A DNA stretch of 64,000 nt from Isoetes taiwanensis (taxonomy: Eukaryota; Streptophyta; Lycopodiopsida; Isoetales; Isoetaceae), in contig JAJEKV010000080.1 in assembly GCA_021234155.1 (NCBI GenBank), positions 666,182-730,181 on the forward strand, in the 5' to 3' direction. This document shows positions 37,415 through 49,142 of this stretch, in pieces. Made by a program: the position numbers and the translations under genes. Within the stretch, counting starts at the first letter, position 1, and every line of letters starts with the position of its first letter. Under the pieces are notes generated by a model that worked only from the letters and a program-made list of their open reading frames with translations, was not told the DNA's origin and did not search any database.

Positions 37415-37830
37415 AAGGGTAAGTCGCATTTAAATAAAGTGGGTCACATGCGATTTCCACTTTTCTTAGAACCTGTTATTTTACACGAAAAAGACGAGGG
37501 AAAAGTTTTCGGCCTCTATAACCATCCAAAATTTGAGTATTTCTGTGTTAGGTTGGGTCCAAGCATCCTATATCTTTCCCCCTATTTTCTCGGATCACGA
37601 GTCGAGAACACCAAGGATACAACTCAAATAAAGGAATTTCATTACACATTGAAGACAAAGTTACAGTTGAAAAAGAATTTTTATTAATAAATGAAATAGT
37701 TACAACGTATTTTACATCAGACGCAGAGACCATGGCGGTCTTGTTGTCACTACAGTCACATCATCATGGTAGGTGGTCCACCTTACAGGAGGAACGTGCG
37801 GGGCTTCTTCTTACCGTCTATAAGCTTTGG
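37415..37830 (+). repeat. Dispersed repeat family A, unit 2 counterpart
   Basis: Unit 2 equivalent of the repeat at 5201-5600. It has the same opening TAAGTCGCATTTAAATAAA and the same GACCATGGCGGTCTTGTTGT block near the end. Confidence 0.5.
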
Positions 37831-37899
37831 GGGCAACCTGAAGAACGTGAAATGCCTCACGAGGAGGTGCCTCGTGAGCCACCCACTGGCCGCCGGGTC

Positions 37900-38210
37900 G
37901 AATATGCTCGTTCCCCAACCTCCGTGGATGTCATGCAATGTTTGCAAGATCCTTTGAGCTTTCTGAAGTTGCAAAATGTTCTTCCTCTCTTCCTCATCCC
38001 TTGAGGTCCCATAGCGTCTACAATCACGAGCAAGCTTATCCCAAAGCCCTGGTAAAAGTGTAGCCTGAGCGGGATCTGTGCCATGTAGAACAAAGAGAGT
38101 CCATGATCAACAATTACGGTGCCATTAGTCATGAGTAACGAAGTAAAGGATGCAGAATTCAAAATAGATTGGAGAGCATTCATTCCATATAGTTGCATCC
38201 AATTACACAA
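37900..38210 (-). pseudogene. Unrecognised coding remnant, unit 2 counterpart
   Basis: Same charged minus-strand segment as at 5690-5992, containing LWDKLARDCRRYGTSRDEEE. It is nearly unchanged between units through this part. No family assigned. Confidence 0.25.
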
Positions 38211-38397
38211 AGAAGCATAAAAACGGTCTCATCATTGGGACAAGCAGTGCCTTTCTCGAGTCGAGAAAGGCCCTAGAAAGTCAATGTACAAGTGTTTTCA
38301 TTACAGAATATAGTACAATTGTTCACGTTTTTTTTTCAAAACTTCACAGAATTTTGCTATCTGAAATCAGAGGTCATGACTGAACTTGATCACCATA

Positions 38398-38910
38398 TTA
38401 TTTCTCGTCCATAGCCCTCATGATCGCCCTGCTCTCCGGATCAACCTGCTTGAGGTTCGGATAGTTCCTAATCACATCGGCCACAAGAATAGAAAACAGG
38501 GATTCCGCCAACACCGGAACGAGAGTGTAAGACATCCACTTATCCATTTCATGCTCTTCTAGCCGATAACTCTTTGCGATGATTGTATCGTCCGAGTTAT
38601 GATAGCACTTGTAGGCGGAGTCATCTATGATCAACGTGTTGTGTTTGTTAAAATCCTAGTATGCTTCATAAACTCTTTCCAGCCTTTTCACCATAATAAG
38701 CTTCCCCTTCATGATGGCCGGATCGAGATATGATACATGGTCGAATCTTTCGTTTCCCCAAACAAACTTGAACTTCAAAACGGGCAGGCGGAGTACACCA
38801 AGGATATTGACAACATTTTTGTTTTGCCACACAAGACCATATGGCAACACCCAACACCCCGAAGGGTTGTTTAGGGGGAGAAAAAAATAACAAACCAGCC
38901 CTTTCAAAAA
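38398..38910 (-). pseudogene. FCP1/NIF-type phosphatase remnant, unit 2 counterpart
   Basis: Base-for-base equivalent of the remnant at 6179-6690. It has the same IDDSAYKC motif, the same in-frame TAG (38656-38658) and the same C-terminal end. The stop therefore predates the duplication, or the two copies are one locus assembled twice. Confidence 0.6.
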
Positions 38911-41900
38911 TTCTTCCCTTCGCCCATTCGTCCCTTCGCCTAAAATTAAAATTCGATTACCATCGCCAATAAAATAATGATTAACGCTCCCACCGCCATC
39001 GCCAAAGACTTTCCAAAAATAAAACCAAACCATTCAACCTAAGATTATTTTACTCAGATTCAAAACCCTAGAGTCATCTAGGGTCAAAAACTCGCCCTCC
39101 GCAAATGACTTGTACGCTTTTTCTATACAATACTTATACATAGCGGTGAACATAAAATTTGTTAGTTCATAATGGTTATGGTGATTCCATCCTCGCGTAA
39201 CATTCTCTCCACCGCCATCGGAATCACCAACCTAAGATTATTTTACGATTCAAAACGAGTCCGCTCCAGGCCCCCTTATCCATACCTAACATAGCGGTGA
39301 ACATAAAGTTAGTTTGCTATGGTGATTCCATAATACCTTAACCCGCCTCGAACGGTCCGCCCCAATCATCCATACCTCCAAATCCCACAGATTCGGCACA
39401 GTCTCGGAATCATCACTCTCCGTTATTCCATCACCATCCGAAATTGATTCCGTCCAGTGGAATATCCCCAGTAAAAATTCAAATTTGTTACGTCATATTC
39501 TTCGATAGGTTTTGCAGCTCCTACGGCTATGGTGGAAGTAAGAAGGGCTTGCTCCATCCACAGATGTCATTAGAACAGTCTAAGGTTGAGGAAATGCATT
39601 GGGCCAGAGGTAAAAGATCCTAAGCTTGGGGAATCGCCTGGAAACGGTGCTTGGAGGAGTACATACAGCGGCAATAAATATATTTGGTTACCATTTTTTC
39701 ATGTATTTTCCAGGCAGAAGGCGCCAAGCTATCTTTCAGGAGGTTTGGCAGCTGCTGCGGCTATGGCGGAAGTAAGGAGGGGTTGCTCCATCCATAGATG
39801 GTGTTAGAACAGGTTGGGATTAGAATATGTCTATTTTCTGGGGTTAGCACAGGTTAGAATAGATGGCATTAGAACATGTCTGTTTTCCCAGCAGAAGGCG
39901 CCAAGCTACTCCCTGATGATCTGCACCTGGTCGCATGACTGCATAAGAGCTAAAAGCTGTGGATTTCTGGCACACAGATACCTGGCCATGGTGATAAGAC
40001 GCCAGTTCGGTTTGCTGGACAGGGCAGTATAGTGGCAACCAAGGGCAGAAATCCACCTCCCTGTGCATGGATTCCCAATAAACCCAACAAAGATCAAAGC
40101 CAGGCAACATTCTCTGGTAAGAAATGGGGTTTCTATTCCATTTTTTGGCATGTTCTTGTTCTTGCTTTAAAACGGGCATGTTTCTTGTTTCTTGTTCTTG
40201 CCTTGAGGCAGCCCATGGCATTGCCGATATTGGCAAGGGGTTCAAATCCCCAACCAGAAAAATTCTGGGCAGTGTAGAGCATAACAAACACAATGACCTA
40301 GCAAACACACTAATGACCTGTGGTGCAATTGCAGATTCCTTTTTCAAAAACACGAAAATTTGGCACTTTTGACCTATTTTTATAAAAACATGCACTAAAC
40401 AAACAAGTCGCATGTCAAATAGAGCAATACTAAAGGCGGAATACTAATGTTCATTGTGCAAAAAAATAAATACTGCATTTTGACTAGAAACGCCCAAAAA
40501 CATGATTAAATTGTATATTCCGAGTTACAAAAAGCATTAGTTTCAGCAAATAACGAGTAATGCTAATTTTTTTTAAATACCAAGGGGTGATTCTTTGTGA
40601 GCAAAGACTTCTTCATCTTCTTGTAAAAGAATTATTAAAACAGCTTTTAACTATATTGTTTGCATATGTGCTTACAACGAAATTAACATATATGAACGTA
40701 ATGAAAAATATGAAAAGCATGTGACATTTGGATTCAAGTTGGGCTAGAGGAGAAGAAAATCAATAGGTTAGAAAGGAAGGTAGATGGGTAGATAGGTTAG
40801 AAAGGTAGGACGACGGGTAGGTAAAAACAAAAAGTGGTGGCTAGTGTCTATGCGCGCATTGCTATGCGCGTATAGCATCAGTAAAAAATTTTTTTTTGGG
40901 AAAACTAGGGTTTCTGCAGGCCGATTGAATCTTTTCGCGTACTCTTCAATCCGACCGTTCTCTTCTTTCCTCAGGTGCTCAGATTATCTTCAATCTGAAT
41001 GACAGCAGGTTTCGCAGGTTTTTGATTTCGCTTCTTGATTTCACTTCAGGTTTCTTGATTTCGCAGGTTTTTGGCAGGCTGCTTGACGATTTTGGGCCGA
41101 ATATCTAGATCGAAACTATCTCTGTTGGTCAGTTATTTTGCTGCAGGGGATAAGCATGAGGTTTCAGGTGCCGATGTTCTGCTGGCTTCAGTTATAGCAT
41201 TTGCAAATAATGTGAGAGTTTTCAGCTTGTTCCAGGGCATCTTCTTATGCACAAGATCTAATTATATGGTAAGATTATGCAAATTATTGCAGATTATAGC
41301 GAAATATTACTCAAGATTCAATTAATATTATATAAATTTAATGAGTGGATTTGCCCCTTACATTGGTCAAAATCAGCCTTTGGACACATGCAGATTAAGT
41401 TCCAGTGATTCTGTCCTTGAATCATAGGTTAATCTGTTAACAAATTAGGTGGAGACTGTTAAGTATAGAGCACACACAACGGAAGCAGCCTACAAGTCTT
41501 GGGAAACTAAATACATCTGCCGTAGAGATTGGAAATGGAGTTAAAATGGATATGCTCAAGTGGACGTACAAGATGAAGCAAAGTTCATATTCTGCAATCT
41601 AGTCTTGTAATCTGTCTCAGGAACTGTATTGTGGCATAGTACCTGTAAGGCATGATACTAATGGCAAAACATTGCAGATTATATATTAACCCAATTACAT
41701 TTCTTTACAAGGCGTTTGAGACTTTGGTGTTCTTTGCATTTCAACTGCCTTGCTCTAACTTGCACGCACTTTCCCTAATTTAGCATAGATCTGGTCATCT
41801 CATAAATTTGATAAGTTCTGATGCATGAAATATGATACATATTTGGCTCAGAATTGCTGCTAATTCATAAGGATTCACATCTTCTGGCCAAATATTTTTG

Positions 41901-42482
41901 AGCTTAAGCATTAATGCTACATTGCTATTAATTGCTAGAGTGGTATTGGGCGTTACTGAAAACTATAGCCTTGCTCAAGCCCATGTCTGGCACTTGAAGG
42001 CATTTCTTTGATTCAATCGACTAAGTTTTTGCAGGTTGTATGCAGGAAATTAAAAGCTTCCCTTTGCAGATATGATGTGGATATGATGTGGTTTAGCTGA
42101 AAGATAACATGTTCGCTTCATGTTTGCTTGGCATCATGCTTTATAGGTTATTTAAAATGTCTCAATAAAATGTCTGATCCAATCATATATAGTTTTGGGT
42201 AAGAGCATGTTAGGGTCTACATGTTTTGGAAACTACCTGGAAAATACTCTGGGTAGTCAAAGATGATGATATATTTGAGTTCTTAACATCTTCTTGACAT
42301 CACAAAGTACCTTATAACATGTATGTACTACTACTCTTGAACATAACACAATTTCTTTTAGTCAATCTTGTAGTTTAGGTACTTTAAAATACAATTATGT
42401 ACTTGCACAGAAGTACACAGAAAAGTACCTTTTTGGTAATTTTTTATGTAGGCCCTAACATGCTTTCACTCTTTTAGTTGAG

Positions 42483-42680
42483 GTGCTATGTACTGTTTGT
42501 TATGCCGCATAGCCCTCGATCGCCTCGTGATATTTTTTTAAATATTGTTTTAGAGTTGAGGTTCTATGCGCGGATAGCTCATAATATTTTTCACTTGTCG
42601 TGTTGCTATGCGCGTATAGCATCGTGATATTTTTACAGTAACGTTTCTTGTAGTCGAGGTGCTATGTGCCTATACTGCAA
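42483..42680. repeat. Imperfect tandem near-palindrome repeat, unit 2
   Basis: Counterpart of 10140-10345. The best core, GCTATGCGCGTATAGC, is at 42605-42620 and an identical core is isolated at 40861-40876. In unit 1 the isolated core is scrambled. Confidence 0.6.
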
Positions 42681-43224
42681 TGATGTTTAGGAGCCTTGTT
42701 GCCACGTTTCTTTATTTCTACTTTTTACAATGTGGTTTTTACTATAATTTTCGTGGTCTTTTTGTTTTCGTATGTTATCCAAGTTTGTGGAAAAACTAAA
42801 CATAGCTTAAGTTATTTCACCCTTAAAAAATGCATGTGAAATTTAAAACATGTCTATGTTCTACTTTTTGACCACCCTAAAAAGGCACATCGTAATTAAA
42901 ATCGAGGACCATTTTTAGAATTGACCCCCCCCAAAAGGGCATATTTTAAGGGTATTTTAGGGAATCTTTGAAAGATGCTTTTTATTAGTGCAAACGCAAG
43001 CCATTAGTGTGTTTGCTAGGTCACCTTGTTAACAATAGACATGCACAAATAAAATGGAGTAGCCGAGCTTGTTTTTTTGCACCATTGGTTTAGTAGTAAT
43101 TTCATTCATGATCAAGTAACGTAGCCTTCTACTTAAACCATCTTCAACCATTTTTTATAAAATCAAGCATAAACTTCTGCTGGGATTGAGCCATCTGCCA
43201 ATTTTTCTTCCCTGCCTGCAGTTA

Positions 43225-43470
43225 TTACAGATTCAACGGTCTCCAGGTGATTCCTTCCCGATGAATATAGTACACGGTAATTCCACCGAGGAGAAAATTA
43301 TCATACGCGGTGATTCTACAGGGGAGAATGTTATGGTATACGGTGATTCCATGGGATAGAATATTACTGTTATGTGATTCCACGGCAGGATCAACTCCAT
43401 ATGATTCCGTCACGTAGAATAGAAGGGTGGTGATTCCGTCCAGCGGTATTTTGCAGATGTGATTCAGCCG
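43225..43470. repeat. GTGATTCC degenerate minisatellite (unit 2)
   Basis: Unit 2 counterpart of 10870-11115, with better preserved GGTGATTCC spacing. It lies just upstream of the copia 5' LTR. Confidence 0.5.
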
Positions 43471-43770
43471 GAAGGTAGGAAATGGAGCTTGTTAGGTACG
43501 GATAACTTGGCAGGTAGGGATAACAGGGTAGGAGGGTTAGTGATTGGGTAAAAGCACGCTGTGGTGTATCAAAAATGCGCATTTTGACGCCACATTTTTG
43601 CACCTTATTTGGGGTAGAATCGGGTGGTGTATACCGAAGCGGAGATTGCGAGAGTGCGAATTAATGAGCGTCGGTTATTTTGAATTTTATGCCACGTCAT
43701 TGTCCCTCATTTCAAATTAGAAAATAATCACCTCTTCTTTTGTTTTTTTGCCGCTTCTTGCCGATTGAAC

Positions 43771-44459
43771 TGTTAGAAGTTAATTGTCATGTACATCTTT
43801 CATGAAGTTGAATGCAGAGATTGAAGAATAAAGAAATGGAAGAACTCAGTTGATGCATGGTATGATGATCTTTTGAAACCTAGGTTGAAATACAATGGTT
43901 ATCAAGGTTGAAATACAATGGTTATCAAGGTTAAATGGTGACAATGAATAATGTCTTTTATTGAAATGAGGTTTAATGGTTTCAATGGTTCAATATAGCA
44001 TGGAATCTCGAATATGTTGATAAAAGCGCTTGAGCCTCAGTGGATAATCCTAAGAAGACGAATTCCCGCTAGGGAATTCTTATCCTCTGCCTAAATGGCT
44101 GGGGATCTATGTTTTAAGCTAAGAAGAATTGATTGGAGGCGTGCACTGCCTTGAATAGAGTGGGAATCGACGGATAAAGCAGGCTCGACGTGCTACAGTG
44201 TTTTCTTTGATCACTCACTGCAAGAATTCTAATATTTATGACTATGATTTATGGCAATGGTTGTAAATAAATAACACATAGGGGTTAGATTGATCAAGAG
44301 ATTAGAGACCACAATTTGGCTCTCTTGCTTCAATTTAAAACCTCTTAGAAGTGTAGGAGACTTGTAGCACTTGAAAAATTATTGATCTTGAAGTTGTGTG
44401 ATTCTCAAATATTGTTGTTACTGCTAAAGATTGATCTAGTAGACACTTAAATTCTATCA
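43771..44459 (+). mobile_element. Copia element 5' LTR (unit 2)
   Basis: Also 689 bp with TGTTAGAAG and TCTATCA ends, carrying the same internal 23-bp tandem duplication near 43884-43929. The primer-binding site follows at 44460. Confidence 0.75.
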
Positions 44460-44473
44460 TTGGTATTAGAGCC
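44460..44473 (+). other. Copia primer-binding site (unit 2)
   Basis: TTGGTATTAGAGCC immediately downstream of the LTR. The open frame that runs through it starts before the true gag ATG, so gag should be started at 44493. Confidence 0.75.
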
Positions 44474-44492
44474 AGGTTGGCTTAAAGTCATA

Positions 44493-45563
44493 ATGTCTAC
44501 TAGATTTGCAGCCAATTTGTTAAATCAAATTGAAGTCTTTAAGGGGGACATTGGATTCCAAGTCTGGAAGGAGTCTATTAAGTCTGTTTTGGAATTTAAC
44601 CATTTGTGGCATCTTGTAGATGGTGGTCGAGCTGGAGTCACTAGTCCTGCTAGTTCTGGTAATGCAAGCCCAGGTGCCAGCTCAAATAATCCAGGAGGAG
44701 GGAGTGGAACTCCAGGAGGATCTGGAGTATCTTCAGCTCCTACTATTGCTGTGGCAGATGACACCAAAGTTATGGAAGCACAACAGATAATTCTGAGTAA
44801 GGTAGGAACTGCTCTTAAGTTAAGATTAAGAGGGTTGAAGCCACGTGAAATGTGGCAGTATCTTATAAGTCAATATGAGGTAAAAAGTTCGTCCCAAATA
44901 GATTTGTTGGAAAAGCAACTAAGGAAGCTAAAATTATTTAAAAAGGATGATCTAACAGATTTTTTGGAGAAGTTTGATTCAATTGTGGCAGATCTTGAAG
45001 GAGCTGGAAATGTTTTAACTGAGCAATATCAAATATTGGCATTGTCTAGGGCTGTTTCTCACAACACTCACCTTGCAACATTAGTGAGAAATATAGCCAC
45101 TTCAAAGGAACATGCTTTGAGGATTATTAGAACTGAATTTGAGCAGTCCAAAGGTATGCAAGAGGATGATCAATCTCCTGAAGTGTTGTTTACAAGGAAG
45201 CAAAAAAGAGGAGGCAGTTCCAGCTTTGCAAAAGATAGATTGGGGCCCTGCTACACCTGCAACCAATATGGACATCTCAAAAATGAATGTCCAAGTGAAG
45301 GTAAGCAATTTAAATGCTTTAATTGTGATGGTAAAGGTCACATATCTGCAAATTGTCCAAGTCCCAAGAGTATTGGGGGAAGAGGGAGAGGTCGAGGAAG
45401 AACTCAAATGGACTCTAAAAGGGGAAGGGGGAGATTTAAAAGAAACACTAGTGTGAATATCATGGAAGAGACAAATGAAGAAAATCCTGATGACATTGAG
45501 GTAATACATGCACTTAATGTTTCCAAGATTTTAACAAAAGTGATAACATGTTTCTCATTATAG
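44493..45563 (+). CDS. Copia Gag polyprotein, intact in unit 2
   Basis: Gag coats element RNA and forms the virus-like particle. The frame is 356 aa from the ATG at 44493, chosen because upstream codons translate the primer-binding site. Order: UBN2-type Gag core (residues ~1-230), with a Ser/Gly/Ala/Pro-rich linker near 55-90; two CCHC knuckles (CYTCNQYGHLKNEC, CFNCDGKGHISANC) near 255-295; RG-rich RNA-binding stretch; acidic end. It stops at 45563, overlapping the protease frame by a few codons in the -1 frame. The same -1 relation exists in unit 1, so it is not a local error in one copy. Confidence 0.88.
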   Translation: MSTRFAANLLNQIEVFKGDIGFQVWKESIKSVLEFNHLWHLVDGGRAGVTSPASSGNASPGASSNNPGGGSGTPGGSGVSSAPTIAVADDTKVMEAQQIILSKVGTALKLRLRGLKPREMWQYLISQYEVKSSSQIDLLEKQLRKLKLFKKDDLTDFLEKFDSIVADLEGAGNVLTEQYQILALSRAVSHNTHLATLVRNIATSKEHALRIIRTEFEQSKGMQEDDQSPEVLFTRKQKRGGSSSFAKDRLGPCYTCNQYGHLKNECPSEGKQFKCFNCDGKGHISANCPSPKSIGGRGRGRGRTQMDSKRGRGRFKRNTSVNIMEETNEENPDDIEVIHALNVSKILTKVITCFSL

Positions 45564-45988
45564 ATTCAGAGCCAAAAAGATCAGTAGTACATGATTTGAA
45601 GATATTAAAAGAATGTAAAAAGGAGAATGGTCAAGTTCAGCTTGGAGATGGTGGGGTGCAGAAAATTAGAGACTCTGGAATATTAGAGCTGTTTGATTTA
45701 AATGGAAAAAGTGTGATGCTTAAAGAGGTTTTGTGTATTCCAACTCTTGTGAGAAATTTAATCTCGGCCACCAACTTGTGGATCTTGGTTATAAAGTTGT
45801 TTTTGAAAAGCTTGAATGCAAAATATTTTCTTCATAACATTTTGAAGTTTATTGGAAGGAGAGTAGGAAATTTGTTTGGCTTTGACAAAGATCATATCTT
45901 GTCTATCAATCTTGTTGAGTGTCCATCAAAGACAACTTGGCACAATAGATTATGCCATACTCATTCTACCAATATTGATTTGCTATAA
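45548..45988 (+). pseudogene. Copia protease and pre-integrase zinc region (unit 2)
   Basis: Open for 146 codons, with the pre-integrase HxxxxH segment (TTWHNRLCHTH) ending at a stop at 45988. The catalytic DSGA of unit 1 reads DSEP here because GGAGCAGA became GAGCCAAA. The VCQLVDLGY segment is also altered near 45765. The protease would be inactive as written, but both changes sit at CAG-type sites and are suspect. Confidence 0.75.
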
Positions 45989-46067
45989 CAGCAAAAAAGG
46001 ATGATGAAAAATTGCAATGTGCAGGATGCCAACTTGGTAAGCAATCAAGGCTTGCATTTAAAGCACA

Positions 46068-46670
46068 TAAGTCGTATTTAATTAAAGTGGGACTCATTCC
46101 ATTCCCACTTTTTTTCGGAACTCTGTTATTTTACACAAGAAGGAGCACCCCGACCCGAAAACTGTCCTTAATTCAAATTTTTGTCTGTTACTGTGCATCC
46201 AAGCTTTCTCCCAGTTTTTGTCGGATAGCGAGTCGAGTCCCTGTTTTGGGGCTTATTTGTCATTCAAAATAAGAGTTTTTCGCGTGAGGGTGAATTCCTT
46301 TACCAAGACATTTTGGCTCTATTTTCTTAGGTGGGTAGATAAGAGATCACAAATTCCAACAAAAATTAAGCAAATTGTTTACTTAATCACCAAAAAATAC
46401 TACTTTTGAGATACCTTATATTTATAAATGGGCTCATTACAATATATATTACAGTGGGTGAAGCGACCATAGTGGTCGTATTATCACAATGATTACACCC
46501 TCTTCACACATGAACCACCTAGTGCAAACGGCGCGTGGAGCTCTGTCCAAGTCACGGAGCAACTTACAGACGATAGAAATTTGTATGAGAAGTTCGTTCA
46601 TAGGCCACGTGCTTGTATGTCCAACTGATGTCACCACCCTCTTCTCGGCATCTTTCTTCAATGAACTGGT
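46068..46670 (+). repeat. Repeat family A insertion inside copia integrase (unit 2)
   Basis: Unit 2 counterpart of 13664-14262 at the same point of the integrase gene, so the insertion predates the separation of the two units. Confidence 0.55.
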
Positions 46671-46673
46671 CTT

Positions 46674-48098
46674 TTCATTGCTAAAAGAGCTAAAAGAACT
46701 TTAGATCTGATACACACAAATCTGTGTGGACCTATCAATATTACAAGAATAGAAGGACATAGATATTTTATGACCTTCATAGATGATTTTAGCAGAAGAA
46801 CAAGATGTTATCTGCTAAAGAGAAAAAGTCAAGCCTTTGAAGCCTTGAAATTATTTGTAGCTGAAGTAGAGCTAGAAACAGAAAGAAAAGTTAAATGTAT
46901 AAGATCAGACAGAGGGGGAGGATATTTATCAAAGGAATTCAAGTGGTACTGTGCTAACCGTGGTATTAAAAGACAGTTGACTTGTAGATATTCTCCACAA
47001 CAAAATGGAGTAGCTGAAAGAAAAAATAGGACTCTGCTCAATGTTGTTCGTTCAATGCTAAAATACTCTGGCCTACCAAATTTCTTATGGAGTGAAGCTC
47101 TGAAAGTAGCAGTTCTTATTCAAAACATATTGCCATCTGTAAGTACAAAAGGTACAGTACCTGAAATGATCTGGTCAGGGAAAATTCCTGTTTATGAACA
47201 TTTAAGGTCATTTGGATGTTTGGGTTTTGTTCATACTCCTGAAGAAACTAGAAAAAAACTTGATGATCGAGCATGTATTGCATATATGGTGGGATATGAT
47301 TTGCATTCAAAAGCTTACAGATTATATGATCATGCTCATAGAAAAATCCTAATTAGCAGGGATGTAGTATTCAATGAAAACAAGTTTTACAAAGCAATTC
47401 CTAATATTAATGATGATAATAATTTGAAGGCTAATCAAACTAGTACTGATGTGAAAGAACCAGTTGAGCATACTGCTCAGACTGAGGTTGGAATGCAGGA
47501 TACAAGAGGAATTCTTGACAGTGATAATGAAGATGGAGATGAAGATACAATTGAATCACAAGATACTGAAAGTCTGTCAGAGGTTGAACCTGCAGTTGAA
47601 TCTGCATTACCTGAGGCTGAGATAGCAGAACCTGAACCGGCTGTAATTTTGGCAGAACCTGAACCTGCTATACCCATGGCAAGACCAAAAAGGAAAGCCA
47701 AAAGGACTGAAGCACAAATCTTGGCTGATGAAAGCAAACTTCAACTAGAGTTGCATGGTAGAACTGAAGAAGGAAGAAGTAAAAGGCATCATGGCAGCAA
47801 AGGTGAAATCCATTCTATATTTGATATTCTTGTTTTAGAAACTGATAAGCTGCCAAGTAATTTTGAAGAAGCTATTAAAAGTAATGATTCAGAAAACTGG
47901 AGCAAAGCTATGGAGAATGAGATGCAATCTTTCAAAAGAACAGAAACCTATACTGTGGTTGACAAGCCACCAGGTAAAAATATTGTTGGCAATAAATGGA
48001 TTTTTAGAATAAAGCCAGGCATTGATGGAAAAACAAAAAAGTATAAGGCAAGGTTTGTGGCACAAGCGTTTACTCAGAAGAAAAGGGTTAGATTTTGA
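46674..48098 (+). CDS. Copia integrase and start of reverse transcriptase (unit 2)
   Basis: A long open frame (442 codons from an internal Met at 46770; coding similarity starts ~46674 with FIAKRAKRTL). The DDE integrase core is complete: FIDDFSRRT, IRSDRGGGYLSKEF and NGVAERKNRTLL. An acidic, Pro/Glu-rich linker follows (~47450-47690), then the RVT_2 opening WSKAMENEMQSFKRTETYTV and NKWIFRIKPGIDGKTKKYKA. The frame ends at 48098 through a one-base shift near 48070, where RT continues in the next frame. This is part of a polyprotein, not a separate gene. Confidence 0.85.
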   Translation, partial: FIAKRAKRTLDLIHTNLCGPINITRIEGHRYFMTFIDDFSRRTRCYLLKRKSQAFEALKLFVAEVELETERKVKCIRSDRGGGYLSKEFKWYCANRGIKRQLTCRYSPQQNGVAERKNRTLLNVVRSMLKYSGLPNFLWSEALKVAVLIQNILPSVSTKGTVPEMIWSGKIPVYEHLRSFGCLGFVHTPEETRKKLDDRACIAYMVGYDLHSKAYRLYDHAHRKILISRDVVFNENKFYKAIPNINDDNNLKANQTSTDVKEPVEHTAQTEVGMQDTRGILDSDNEDGDEDTIESQDTESLSEVEPAVESALPEAEIAEPEPAVILAEPEPAIPMARPKRKAKRTEAQILADESKLQLELHGRTEEGRSKRHHGSKGEIHSIFDILVLETDKLPSNFEEAIKSNDSENWSKAMENEMQSFKRTETYTVVDKPPGKNIVGNKWIFRIKPGIDGKTKKYKARFVAQAFTQKKRVRF

Positions 48099-48800
48099 TG
48101 AAACATTCTCACCATTGGTCAAGATTAATAGTTTGAGAATGCTACTAGCCATTGCAAACTCGTGTCACATGGAAATTCATCATATGGATGTAAGCACAGC
48201 ATTTCTTAATGCAAAACTTGAAGAAGAAATCTATTTGAAACCTGCACCAGGATTTGAGGAAGAAGAAGGAAAAGTTTGGAGATTAAACAGGGCAGTCTAT
48301 GGGCTGAAACAAGCACCAAGGGAGTGGTACAAATGTATGGACAATTATCTTCTAGAGCAAGGTTTTGAAAAGTTAAAGTGTGATGGGAATTTATACAGAT
48401 ATAATGCTGGAAAGCAGTGGTGTATTATAGCTTTATATGTTGATGACAATATCATGGTTGCAAATGACAAAGATATTTTGACTCAATGCAAACAACTGCT
48501 CAATAAACGTTCCCAAATGACAGATTTAGGTGAACTTAAAAGGTTTCTTGGCATTGAAGTATACAGGGACAGAAAACATAAACTGCTGACATTGAGCCAG
48601 CAAACTCATATCCTAAATATGTTGAAGAAATTTAATATGCGTGATTGCAACATAGCACAAACTCCCTTAGTACCAGGGCAGAAGATCTCAGCTAATATGT
48701 CTCCAAAAATAGAGAAAGAGAAAAAGCAAATGGAAAATGTGCCTTATAGATCACTGATTGGTTGCTTGTCTTATGTAGCAAATTGCACAAAACCAGATAT
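48022..48800 (+). pseudogene. Copia reverse transcriptase, interrupted (unit 2)
   Basis: Copies element RNA into DNA. The frame carries DETFSPLVKINSLRMLLAIA, MDVSTAFLNAKLEEEIYLKP, YGLKQAPREWYKCMD and the catalytic ALYVDDNIMVAN. It proceeds to YRSLIGCLSYVANCTKPDIT. Conserved copia sequence stops there at ~48800, exactly where the nested element begins, and resumes at ~57232 as IAFGVNLLSRY. Without the insertion the domain would read straight into RNase H. Confidence 0.85.
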
Positions 48801-48880
48801 AACAAAGTTGCGTATTAAACGGGAGCAAATCATTGAAACGAGAGCAAAAGGAATATTCCTCAAAGATTCCTTTTTTTTTA
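48801..48880 (+). repeat. Left terminal inverted repeat (unit 2)
   Basis: ATTAAACGGGAG here is the reverse complement of CTCCCGTTTAAT at the right end, and TCAAAGATTCC repeats the pairing further in. The pairing is imperfect in between. The unit 1 copy is 16417-16510. Confidence 0.6.
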
Positions 48881-49142
48881 CAAAAAAGGGGGTAAAACGA
48901 GGTTAAAAAAAAAAAGATGCATGAAATTCTATTTTGACCCCCCCCCAAATGACTAATTTTTTTTTGCAACGAAAGAATTGACTTTTTTAAAGTGTCACTT
49001 TTCTTAGCAAATAGAATGTTCTTAAAGTATGTTTTAAGAGACAAACTCTAATTTCAGAGGATAAAATATTTAACAAAAAATTGAAGTAAGTCCAGAATCG
49101 AAACAGTAGTATTCTCAAAAATTGAAGATAGAATCTTCATAT

